DNA from: Pseudomonas asplenii
GTDB taxonomy: Bacteria; Pseudomonadota; Gammaproteobacteria; Pseudomonadales; Pseudomonadaceae
NCBI RefSeq assembly: GCF_001293465.1
Contig: NZ_JSYZ01000030.1
Span: 62,001 to 126,000 of the forward strand
Length of the DNA stretch: 64,000 nucleotides
Reading direction: 5' to 3'
The position numbers were made by a program, and so were the translations under genes. Within the stretch, counting starts at the first letter, position 1, and every line of letters starts with the position of its first letter. Under the pieces are notes generated by a model that was not told the origin of the DNA, made no database searches, and was given only the letters and a program-made list of their open reading frames with translations. Shown one piece after another: positions 1-7,359 of the stretch.

Positions 1-883
1 AAAACAGGTCGCGCTCGGACACCACGCCGCATAGCCGCTGGTCCTTCACCAGGCAGACATGGGCGATATGCCGCTGGGTCATGGCGATCGCCGCGTCGAA
101 CGCGCTGTGCTCCGGGCTCAGGGCGAAGGGGGCCTGGGTCATGTGCCGCTCGATGACCTGGTTGAAGTCGCTGACGCCATCGGCGACCACCTGGCGCAGG
201 TCGCGCAGGGTGAAGATACCCAGCGGAGTCTTGTTTTCATCGACCACCACTATGCTGCCGACCTGCTGCTCGTGCATCAGGCTGACCGCTTCGCGCAATG
301 GCGTGAGCGGGCCGCAGGTGACCGGATGGCGCATGGCCAACTCGCCCAGCCGGCTATTGAGCGAGTACTGGGTGCCGAGGGTTTCCACGGCCTTCTGCTG
401 CACCTGCTGGTTGACCTGGTCGAGCAGGCTGCTGACGCAGCGCAGGGCGAAGTTGCGGAAACAGTCGGAGAGCGAGAACAGCTTGATGAACGCCGGCTTG
501 TTCAGTTGCAGGCAGAAGGTGTCTTCGCCCGCCAGGTGCTCGGTGCGGGTCGCGCGTTCGCCCAGCAGCGCGGCGAGGGGGAAGCATTCGCCGGTTGCGA
601 TTTCGAAGACGGTCTGGGTGCCACCCTTGGCCGTGTGCGGGCGTTCGCCGACGATGCGCCCCTGCTTGACGATATAGAAGTGCTCCACCGGGCCGTCGGC
701 GGGCTTGATGATGCTCTCGCCCTGGCTGTAGAAGCGCAGCTGGCACTGCTCGACCAGGTAGGCCAGGTGGGCGTGTTCCATCTGGTTGAAGGGGGGGAAA
801 CGTTGCAGGAACTGCATGGTGCCGTGGATGTTTTGCAACACCGCGGTCTTCCCTGCCTGGGTGAAGGCATCCGCTTTGCTCAT
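1..883 (-). CDS. CBS-domain signalling protein with cyclic-nucleotide-binding-like N-terminus (3' end outside window)
   Basis: I read this frame directly from the sequence because it runs off the left edge: an ATG at 883 opens 294 codons without a stop. Residues about 20-135 look like a cyclic-nucleotide-monophosphate-binding fold (hydrophobic beta pattern, SQGESIIKPADGPVEHFYIV). From about 170 to the edge lie two CBS repeats (GSIVVVDENKTPLGIFTLRD and HVCLVKDQRLCGVVSERDLF). This order is that of the DUF294 family, in which a nucleotidyltransferase-like domain normally follows and would lie outside the window. Such proteins are thought to bind adenine nucleotides and tune a linked enzyme, but the substrate is unknown. 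It is divergent from the response regulator at 1202. Confidence 0.85.
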   Translation of the reverse strand, partial: MSKADAFTQAGKTAVLQNIHGTMQFLQRFPPFNQMEHAHLAYLVEQCQLRFYSQGESIIKPADGPVEHFYIVKQGRIVGERPHTAKGGTQTVFEIATGECFPLAALLGERATRTEHLAGEDTFCLQLNKPAFIKLFSLSDCFRNFALRCVSSLLDQVNQQVQQKAVETLGTQYSLNSRLGELAMRHPVTCGPLTPLREAVSLMHEQQVGSIVVVDENKTPLGIFTLRDLRQVVADGVSDFNQVIERHMTQAPFALSPEHSAFDAAIAMTQRHIAHVCLVKDQRLCGVVSERDLF

Positions 884-1201
884 AACCGCTATCGCTGTTG
901 TCCGTTGTTGTTATCGGTTTCTGTCGCGAGCTGTCGCTGTGTTCACCCATGGTCGGACGCTTGTTGGCGGGTGCCCATTGGACGTAAGTCTAGGGTCCGT
1001 AGGAAATATTCCTGATCTCCGCAGGGCCAGCACCAGGGGTGGCCCCGTCAATTTGGGAAATAACCTACAGTTAACTCGTTGGGTTCTTGATGCTGAACCT
1101 CTTGGAAAACTTTCCGACGAAGTGCACATTGAGCAGCCGTAGAGCGATGTCTGAGCACAGTGCCAGGGTATTTGGATGGCCAAGGGAAGCCAGAGAAGCG
1201 T
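884..1201. other. Intergenic region between divergent CBS-protein and response-regulator genes
   Basis: This 318-base gap separates two divergent genes and must hold both promoters. It is less GC-rich than the flanking genes around 1045-1120. I see a short symmetric element, AGGAA-ATA-TTCCT, near 1002-1014, but no convincing -35/-10 pair, tRNA or conserved small gene. Confidence 0.4.
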
Positions 1202-1645
1202 ATGACCGACCACGATATTTTGAGCGATGCCGAGCGTGAGGCGTTACTTCAGGTGATGCATGCTCCCCAGTTGCCCGCGCAGCGTGTGCTGATCGTCGAT
1301 GACGACCAGGACGCCCGCGAGCTGTTGTCGGAGATTTTTGCCATCAATGGGATCAATTGCCTGACCGCCGCCAGTGGCAGGGCGGCGTTCGAGGTGCTGG
1401 AAGCCAACCGCTCCATCGGCTTGATGATTACCGACCTGCGCATGGCCGACGATGGCCTGGACCTGATCCGCAAGGTGCGCGGTTCGGAGCGCGCGACATT
1501 GCCGATCATCATTGTCTCCGGCAATGCCCAGGTGCGCGATGCCATCGATGCCATGCACCTGAGCGTGGTGGACTTCCTGCTCAAGCCGATCAATGCCGAC
1601 CATCTGCTGAAGCTGGCCCGGCGCGAGCTGGGCATGGTGGCCTGA
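1202..1645 (+). CDS. Single-domain response regulator (receiver only)
   Basis: The 147-residue product is a stand-alone CheY-like receiver. The acidic pair is at about D33-D35, the phospho-acceptor Asp is D78 in LMITDLRM, the switch Ser is S106 in IVSG, and the conserved Lys is K128 in LLKPI. No DNA-binding or enzymatic output domain follows, so it probably acts by protein contact in a phosphorelay. About 23 residues precede the receiver. The ATG at 1202 has an AGAGAAG purine stretch just upstream; an in-frame start at 1160 has less support. No histidine kinase gene is adjacent, so the partner is unknown. A strong terminator lies 60 bases downstream. Confidence 0.88.
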   Translation: MTDHDILSDAEREALLQVMHAPQLPAQRVLIVDDDQDARELLSEIFAINGINCLTAASGRAAFEVLEANRSIGLMITDLRMADDGLDLIRKVRGSERATLPIIIVSGNAQVRDAIDAMHLSVVDFLLKPINADHLLKLARRELGMVA

Positions 1646-1706
1646 TCAGCACTGGGGCCGCCCGCGAATGGGCCGGTAACCGGGGTAGGTTGGTGAGCCC
1701 GGAAAT

Positions 1707-1741
1707 GAAAAAGCCCTGACCGTTCCGGCCAGGGCTTTTTC
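1707..1741. terminator. Bidirectional Rho-independent terminator
   Basis: Fifteen-base arms (1707-1721 and 1727-1741, one mismatch) flank a 5-base GTTCC loop. There is an A-run on the left and a T-run on the right, so it can serve both the response regulator and the convergent glcB. Confidence 0.9.
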
Positions 1742-1758
1742 GTTGCGCTAGCGCGTGA

Positions 1759-3936
1759 TTACAGGCCGTTGCGGGCCTTGAACTCGCGGCGGCGGCGGTG
1801 CAGCACCGGCTCGGTGTAGCCGTTCGGCTGCTTGGTCCCTTCGATCACCAGCTCGACTGCCGCCTGGAAGGCGATGTTGCTGTCGAAGTCCGGTGCCAGC
1901 GGACGGTACAGTGGGTCGCCGGCGTTCTGCCGGTCAACCACCGGTGCCATGCGCTTGAGGCTTTCCAGCACCTGGGCTTCGCTGACGATGCCGTGGCGCA
2001 GCCAGTTGGCGATGTGCTGGCTGGAGATGCGCAGGGTTGCGCGGTCTTCCATCAGCCCGACGTCGTTGATGTCCGGTACTTTCGAGCAGCCGACGCCCTG
2101 GTCGATCCAGCGCACCACGTAGCCGAGGATGCCCTGGGCGTTGTTGTCCAGCTCGTTGCGGATCTCCTCGGCCGACCAGTGGGTGTCGCTCGCCAGCGGG
2201 ATGCTCAGGATGTCGTCCACCGACGCGCGCGCGCGTTTGGCCAGTTCGGCCTGGCGGGCGAACACGTCGACCTTGTGGTAGTGCAGCGCATGCAGCGCGG
2301 CTGCGGTCGGCGACGGAACCCAGGCGGTGTTGGCACCGGCCAGTGGGTGGGCGATCTTCTGTTCGAGCATCGCCGCCATCAGGTCGGGCATGGCCCACAT
2401 GCCCTTGCCGATCTGCGCGCGGCCTTGCAGACCGGTGCTCAGGCCGATGTCGACGTTCCAGTTCTCGTAGGCGCCGATCCACTTCTCGGCCTTCATGGCA
2501 GCCTTGCGCACCATCGCGCCGGCTTCCATGGAGGTGTGGATTTCGTCGCCGGTACGGTCGAGGAAGCCGGTGTTGATGAACACCACGCGCTCGCTGGCGG
2601 CCTTGATGCAGGCCTTGAGGTTGACCGTGGTGCGGCGTTCCTCGTCCATGATGCCGACCTTGAGGGTGTTGCGCGGCAGGTTCAGCACTTCCTCGATGCG
2701 CCCGAACAGTTCGTTGGTGAACGCCACTTCCTCGGGGCCGTGCATTTTCGGCTTGACGATGTAGATCGAGCCGGTGCGGCTGTTGCGGCGCACGGTGTTG
2801 CCGTTGAGGTTGTGGATTGCCGCGAGGCTGGTGACCAGGCCGTCGAGGATGCCTTCGGGCACTTCGTTGCCCTGGCTGTCGAGGATCGCGTCGATGGTCA
2901 TCAGGTGACCGACGTTGCGCACGAACAGCAGCGAGCGGCCGTGCAGGCTCAGTTCGCTGCCGTCGACCGCGGTGTAGCGGCGATCGGCGTTCATGGTACG
3001 GGTGAAGGTGGTGCCGCCCTTGGCGACTTCTTCCGCCAGGTCGCCCTTCATCAGGCCGAGCCAGTTGCGGTAGATCACCACCTTGTCATCGGCATCGACG
3101 GCGGCGACCGAGTCTTCGCAGTCCATGATGGTGGTCAGCGCGGCCTCCATCAGCACGTCCTTCACGCCGGCGGCGTCGGTCTGGCCGATGGGGCTGGTGG
3201 CGTCGATCTGGATTTCGAAGTGCAGGCCGTTGTTCTTCAGCAGGATGGCGCTCGGCTTCTCGGCAGCGCCCTGGAAGCCGATCAACTGGGCATCGTTGCG
3301 CAGGCCGCTGTTGCTGCCGCCCTTGAGGGCGACCACCAGCTTGCCGGCAACGATGCTGTAGCCGGTGGCATCGACATGGGAACCTGCGGCCAGGGGGGCG
3401 GCTTCATCGAGGAAGGCGCGGGCGAAGGCGATGACCTTGTCGCCGCGGACCTTGTTGTAGCCTTTGCCCTTTTCCGCGCCACCGGCCTCGCTGATGGCGT
3501 CGGTGCCGTAGAGGGCGTCATACAGCGAACCCCAGCGGGCGTTCGAGGCGTTGAGGGCGAAACGGGCGTTCATCACCGGGACGACCAGCTGCGGGCCGGC
3601 GGTACGGGCGATCTCGTCGTCGACATTCTGGGTAGTGGCCTGGAAATCCGCCGCTTCTGGCAGCAGGTAGCCAATGTCTTGCAGGAAGGCTTTGTAAGCC
3701 ACGGCGTCGTGGGCCTGGCCGGCTCTCGACTGGTGCCAGGCGTCGATGCGGGCCTGGAAATCATCGCGTTTGGCGAGTAGGGCTTTGTTCTTCGGCGCCA
3801 GGTCGTGGATGACCTTGTCGGCACCGGCCCAGAACTGGTCCGCAGTCAGACCGGTGCCGGGAATGGCTTCGTTGTTCACGAAGTCGAACAGGACTCTGGC
3901 GACCCGAAGGCCACCGACTTGAACGTGTTCAGTCAT
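1759..3936 (-). CDS. glcB: Malate synthase G
   Basis: The 725-residue product matches the usual length of malate synthase G. It condenses glyoxylate with acetyl-CoA to give malate, in the glyoxylate and glycolate routes in the cytoplasm. Recognisable stretches are the N-terminus (MTEHVQVGGLRVARVLFDF), LMEAALTTIMDCEDSVAAVD, TGSIYIVKPKMHGPEEVAF and GIMDEERRTTVNLKACI. I start at 3936, which has GTGAGGC upstream and the family-typical MTEHV; the longer frame adds MRQA. It is monocistronic, with its own long 5' region, and converges on the response regulator. In this genus glcB often stands apart from the glc oxidase operon, as here. Confidence 0.97.
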   Translation of the reverse strand: MTEHVQVGGLRVARVLFDFVNNEAIPGTGLTADQFWAGADKVIHDLAPKNKALLAKRDDFQARIDAWHQSRAGQAHDAVAYKAFLQDIGYLLPEAADFQATTQNVDDEIARTAGPQLVVPVMNARFALNASNARWGSLYDALYGTDAISEAGGAEKGKGYNKVRGDKVIAFARAFLDEAAPLAAGSHVDATGYSIVAGKLVVALKGGSNSGLRNDAQLIGFQGAAEKPSAILLKNNGLHFEIQIDATSPIGQTDAAGVKDVLMEAALTTIMDCEDSVAAVDADDKVVIYRNWLGLMKGDLAEEVAKGGTTFTRTMNADRRYTAVDGSELSLHGRSLLFVRNVGHLMTIDAILDSQGNEVPEGILDGLVTSLAAIHNLNGNTVRRNSRTGSIYIVKPKMHGPEEVAFTNELFGRIEEVLNLPRNTLKVGIMDEERRTTVNLKACIKAASERVVFINTGFLDRTGDEIHTSMEAGAMVRKAAMKAEKWIGAYENWNVDIGLSTGLQGRAQIGKGMWAMPDLMAAMLEQKIAHPLAGANTAWVPSPTAAALHALHYHKVDVFARQAELAKRARASVDDILSIPLASDTHWSAEEIRNELDNNAQGILGYVVRWIDQGVGCSKVPDINDVGLMEDRATLRISSQHIANWLRHGIVSEAQVLESLKRMAPVVDRQNAGDPLYRPLAPDFDSNIAFQAAVELVIEGTKQPNGYTEPVLHRRRREFKARNGL

Positions 3937-4389
3937 TGCTTGCCTCACTCTGCTCAGCTATTCAGCTCTTCTATTTAAAGCCTTGCGTGCTTCTCTAAAC
4001 ACAGTACCAGAACATGCCCTCGCGGACGGCTGGGCTGGCCCCGCCAACCTTGGCCGGTGGGGCTTTCCGTGATTTCACAGGCACTCGGGCGAACATCCAT
4101 CCAAGGTTATGTAGTGCGCGCTGGGGCATACTACATGATGCATTGCGGTTGTGAAAATCAGACTAAATACGTCGTTCTGCGACCAATCGGTTCTGTCTGG
4201 TCACGCAGCAGGTCTTGATGTTCTCAAGAAATGCATGGGTTGTTCCATAAAAATCTGAAAATGGTACACAATTTGTTGTCTGCGATTGGATATGCCCGGT
4301 GGAGCGCTTCCTGAATGTGAAAGCGCCAGCCCGGTCATCGCCTGGCTCATTGCCTATACTGGATCGATGAACCGCCAGAGGGCTGCCCC
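3937..4389. other. Divergent regulatory region between glcB and the ACT-domain gene
   Basis: This 453-base gap has no credible gene. It is AT-richer from about 4130 to 4300 and carries a clean inverted repeat at 4109-4136, described separately. It presumably contains promoters for both flanking genes, but I could not assign a -35/-10 pair with confidence. Confidence 0.5.
4109..4136. promoter_or_regulatory. Inverted repeat, candidate operator of the glcB region
   Basis: Perfect 7-base arms, ATGTAGT at 4109-4115 and ACTACAT at 4130-4136, are separated by 14 bases. The centre-to-centre spacing of the arms is two helical turns, as expected for a dimeric regulator. It lies about 170 bases upstream of glcB and 250 upstream of the ACT gene. 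The cognate protein is not identifiable from sequence alone. Confidence 0.4.
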
Positions 4390-4908
4390 GTGGACCATCT
4401 CGTACTGACTGTATTCGCCCCGGACAAGGCCGGCCAGGTCGAACGGATCGCCCAATGCATCGCCGCCCACGGCGGCAACTGGCTGGAAAGCCGCCTGTCG
4501 CGACTGGCCGGGCAGTTCGCCGGGATCCTGCGCATCGGCGTGCCGGCCGAAGCCCACGATGAACTGATCGAAGCCCTGCAGGCACTCTCCAGCCAGGGTA
4601 TCCGCGTGCTGATCGCCGAAAGCGGCATCGAGCAGTCCTGCACCTGGAAACCCATCGCCATGGAACTGGTGGGCAACGATCGCCCCGGCATCGTCCGTGA
4701 TATCACCCGCCTGCTCAGCGAGCAGGGCGTCAATCTCGAACGGTTGGTGACCGATGTCCGCCCGGCACCGATGAGCAGTGAGCCGCTGTTTCACGCCGAA
4801 GCGATTCTGGCGGTGCCGTTGACCCTGTCCCTGGAGGGCCTGCAGGCGAGCCTGGAAGCCCTGGCCGACGACCTGATGGTGGAGCTGGTGCTGCGCAGTG
4901 AAGGCTGA
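4390..4908 (+). CDS. Tandem ACT-domain protein, GcvR-like
   Basis: The 172-residue protein has two ACT-type halves, about 3-75 (LVLTVFAPDKAGQVERIAQ) and 90-165 (MELVGNDRPGIVRDITRLL). This is the layout of GcvR, the glycine cleavage system transcriptional repressor, which binds glycine and acts through GcvA rather than on DNA directly. The start is GTG at 4390, with AGAGG eight bases upstream. No glycine cleavage gene is adjacent, so I call it GcvR-like rather than gcvR. It sits between glcB and rarD, both on the other strand. Confidence 0.85.
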   Translation: MDHLVLTVFAPDKAGQVERIAQCIAAHGGNWLESRLSRLAGQFAGILRIGVPAEAHDELIEALQALSSQGIRVLIAESGIEQSCTWKPIAMELVGNDRPGIVRDITRLLSEQGVNLERLVTDVRPAPMSSEPLFHAEAILAVPLTLSLEGLQASLEALADDLMVELVLRSEG

Positions 4909-4914
4909 ACCGGT

Positions 4915-5061
4915 TTATCCAAGTTAACCGGGGACGGGCCTGTGGATAAGCTGGGGAGACACGGCGCCCGGCCAGGTGGGCCGTGGCTTACCGAGAGTTG
5001 AGCAAAAAACGAGCAGTTTCAAGGGCTTGTGCACAAACGGCGTGGACCGGCTTGTGGATAA
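4915..5061. other. DnaA-box-like cluster in the intergenic gap
   Basis: The gap between the ACT gene and rarD contains two exact matches to the strict DnaA box TTATCCACA, both on the minus strand (4941-4949 and 5053-5061). It also has a near-palindromic TTGTGCACAA (5027-5036) and a degenerate TTATCCAAG (4915-4923). No AT-rich unwinding element or dnaA/dnaN gene is nearby, so this is not an origin. It could titrate or respond to DnaA. Confidence 0.45.
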
Positions 5062-5124
5062 CCTTGGGATGGAAGCCTGCAGCCCTTGCGGATCGCGGCT
5101 TGCAGGCTTCTGTACGTTTTCTGA

Positions 5125-6012
5125 TCAGCCGCGTTTGCGCAGGCTGAGCCAGATATCCACGCTGTAGACCACCAGGCCCGCCCAGATGAACATGAAGGCG
5201 GTCAGGGTGCTGGATGACAGGTGCTCGTCGAACAGCAGCACGGCCTCCATCAATACCAGCGTTGGCGCCAGGTATTGGAGGAAGCCCAGGGTGGTGTAGG
5301 GCAGGTGGCGGGCGGCGGCGTTGAAGCTGACCAGCGGCACCAGCGTGACCGGGCCGGCGGCCACCAGCCACCAGGACTGGGGGTTGCTCCAGAATTCCAG
5401 ATGGGCACTGCTCGCTTGCGGATGCAACAGCAGCCAGCCCACGGCCAGCGGCACCAGCATCCAGGTTTCCACCACCAGGCCGGGTAGCGCCTGGACCGGT
5501 GCCTGCTTGCGGATCAGGCCGTAGAAGCCGAAGGTCAGCGCCAGTGCCAGCGAGACCCAGGGCAGGCTGCCGACCTGCCAGACCTGCTGGGCCACGCCGA
5601 TGGCCGCCAGGCCCACTGCGATCCACTGCAGGCGGCGCAGGCGCTCACCCAGCAGCAACATCCCCAGCAGCACGTTGACCAGCGGGTTGATGTAGTAGCC
5701 GAGGCTGGCTTCGAGCATGCGCCCGTTGTTCACCGACCAGACGTAGGTCAGCCAGTTGGCCGCGATCAGCGTGCCGCTCAGCGCCAGGATCGCCAGGCGG
5801 CGCGGATTCTCGCGCAGTTCGCGCCACCAGCCCGGATGTTTCCAGGCGGCCAGCAGCAGGCTGCCGAACAGGGCCGACCAGAGCACGCGGTGGATGATGA
5901 TCTCCACCGCAGGCACGGCGGCGATGATCTTGAAGTAGATCGGGAACAGGCCCCAGATGATGTAGGCGGTAAGGCCGAGGATGTACCCGCGGCGCGGGTT
6001 GGCGGCTTGCAT
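5125..6012 (-). CDS. rarD: EamA-family permease RarD
   Basis: A 295-residue, very hydrophobic protein with about ten membrane segments and the N-terminus RRGYILGLTAYIIWGLFPIY, typical of RarD in the drug/metabolite transporter superfamily. It is an inner-membrane protein whose substrate is not established; the historical name comes from a chloramphenicol-sensitivity phenotype. The ATG at 6012 has AAGGA six bases upstream. It is monocistronic and followed by the DnaA-box-rich gap. Other EamA exporters are possible, but the length and N-terminus fit RarD best. Confidence 0.92.
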   Translation of the reverse strand: MQAANPRRGYILGLTAYIIWGLFPIYFKIIAAVPAVEIIIHRVLWSALFGSLLLAAWKHPGWWRELRENPRRLAILALSGTLIAANWLTYVWSVNNGRMLEASLGYYINPLVNVLLGMLLLGERLRRLQWIAVGLAAIGVAQQVWQVGSLPWVSLALALTFGFYGLIRKQAPVQALPGLVVETWMLVPLAVGWLLLHPQASSAHLEFWSNPQSWWLVAAGPVTLVPLVSFNAAARHLPYTTLGFLQYLAPTLVLMEAVLLFDEHLSSSTLTAFMFIWAGLVVYSVDIWLSLRKRG

Positions 6013-6093
6013 GCAAAGTCCTTGCTTGGGCTGCTGACAGAAGAGCGATTGTAAGGAGATTTATGGCGTTGTGGTGCTGGCACCACGGATCCA

Positions 6094-6188
6094 TTGTGGG
6101 AGCGGGCTGGCTCGCGATTGCGTCGCGGCATTCAGCGATGGTGCCGGCTGATGCGCCGCGTTCGCGAGCACACCCGCTGCCACACGGG
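6094..6188. repeat. REP-type palindromic element
   Basis: A half-element starting TGTGGGAGCGGGCTGGCTCGCGA is followed about 45 bases later by an inverted partner (TTCGCGAGCACACCCGCTGCCACA). Both resemble Pseudomonas REP sequences. It lies between the starts/ends of rarD and srkA and probably folds into a long cruciform or RNA hairpin. Confidence 0.75.
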
Positions 6189-6214
6189 TCGCGGGTTGCT
6201 TGTCGGTATGTCGA

Positions 6215-7189
6215 TCAGAAGAGCTTCAGCGGTTCTTCATTCAACGCTGCCAGTTGCTCGCGCAACGCCAGGACCTGGTCGCCCCAGTAGCGTTCGCTGC
6301 CGAACCACGGAAAGCTGCGTGGAAACGCCGGGTCGTCCCAGCGCCGAGCCAGCCAGGCGCTGTAGTGCATCAGGCGCAGGGCACGCAGCGGTTCGATCAG
6401 CGCCAGTTCGCGGGGATCGAAGTCGTGGAACTCGCTGTAGCCCTCGACCAGTTCCGAGAGTTGGCCGAGACATTCCTGGCGGTCGCCGGCGAGCATCATC
6501 CACAGGTCCTGGACCGCCGGGCCCATGCGGCAGTCGTCGAGGTCGACGATGTGGAACACCTCGTCGCGACACATCATGTTGCCGGGGTGGCAGTCGCCAT
6601 GCAGGCGGATGTTGCGGTGCGGGGTTTCGCGGTAGAGCTGTTCCACCCGCTTGAGCAGGTCACGGGCCACCGACTCGTAGGCCGGCAACAGGCTGCCGGG
6701 GATGAAGCCGCCTTCGAGCAGGGTGGCCAGCGCATCATGGCCGAAGTTCTGCACGCCGAGGGCTTCTCGGTGCTCGAACGGGCGGGTGGCGCCGACCGCG
6801 TGCAGGCGGCCCAGCAGTTGGCCGAGGCGGTAGAGCTGGTCGAGATTGCCCGGCTCTGGGGCCCGCCCGCCGCGCCGTGGGAACAGGGCGAAGCGGAAGC
6901 CCTGGTGTTCGAACAGGCTTTCGCCGTTGTGTTGCAGCGGCGCGACCACCGGCACTTCGCAGTCGGCCAGTTCGAAGGTGAAGCGGTGTTCCTCGAGGAT
7001 CGCGGCGTCGGTCCAGCGCTGTGGACGATAGAACTTGGCGATCAGCGGTTCGCTGTCTTCGATGCCGACCTGATAGACGCGATTTTCATAGCTGTTGAGC
7101 GCCAGTACCCGGGCATCGCTGAGAAAGCCGAGGCTTTCCACGGCGTCGAGGACCAGGTCGGGGGTGAGGGTATCAAACGGATGGGACAT
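6215..7189 (-). CDS. srkA: Stress response serine/threonine kinase SrkA (YihE/RdoA)
   Basis: The 324-residue product has an aminoglycoside-phosphotransferase-like kinase fold. The Brenner motif HGDCHPGNMMC is followed by the metal-binding VDLDDCRMGP. ENRVYQVGIEDSEPLIAKFY near residues 35-55 supplies the nucleotide-binding lysine. SrkA/YihE in enterobacteria is a cytoplasmic Ser/Thr kinase that counters stress-induced cell death and is often co-transcribed with dsbA; no dsbA is here. The ATG at 7189 has GGAG at a 5-base spacing. Confidence 0.93.
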   Translation of the reverse strand: MSHPFDTLTPDLVLDAVESLGFLSDARVLALNSYENRVYQVGIEDSEPLIAKFYRPQRWTDAAILEEHRFTFELADCEVPVVAPLQHNGESLFEHQGFRFALFPRRGGRAPEPGNLDQLYRLGQLLGRLHAVGATRPFEHREALGVQNFGHDALATLLEGGFIPGSLLPAYESVARDLLKRVEQLYRETPHRNIRLHGDCHPGNMMCRDEVFHIVDLDDCRMGPAVQDLWMMLAGDRQECLGQLSELVEGYSEFHDFDPRELALIEPLRALRLMHYSAWLARRWDDPAFPRSFPWFGSERYWGDQVLALREQLAALNEEPLKLF

Positions 7190-7275
7190 GTTGGCTCCTG
7201 CGCGCAGCAGGTTGCCGCGTCCGGCCAGGCATCTTAGCGCACTGGGGAGCGCAATGGTGTGGGCGGTCAGGGCAT

Positions 7276-7352
7276 CTTCGCGGGCAAGCCCGCTTCCACT
7301 GGTGCAACTGCGCTTGACGCCGTCGCTGGGGGAGCGCGCTTGCCCGCGAAAG
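7276..7352. repeat. REP pair (inverted)
   Basis: TTCGCGGGCAAGCCCGCTTCCA on the left is mirrored by GGGGGAGCGCGCTTGCCCGCGAA on the right, about 30 bases apart. It overlaps the last bases downstream of the phosphatase gene and probably stabilises or ends its transcript. Confidence 0.8.
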
Positions 7353-7359
7353 CCGGGTG

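Noticed and set aside
1798..3780. A 660-codon open frame antisense to glcB
   Set aside because: It follows GC-rich third-position bias of the real gene, has low complexity (Gly/Val/His rich) and no recognisable domain.
4915..5061. Chromosomal replication origin
   Set aside because: No AT-rich unwinding region and no dnaA, dnaN, gyrB, parAB or rpmH nearby; the boxes alone do not make an origin.
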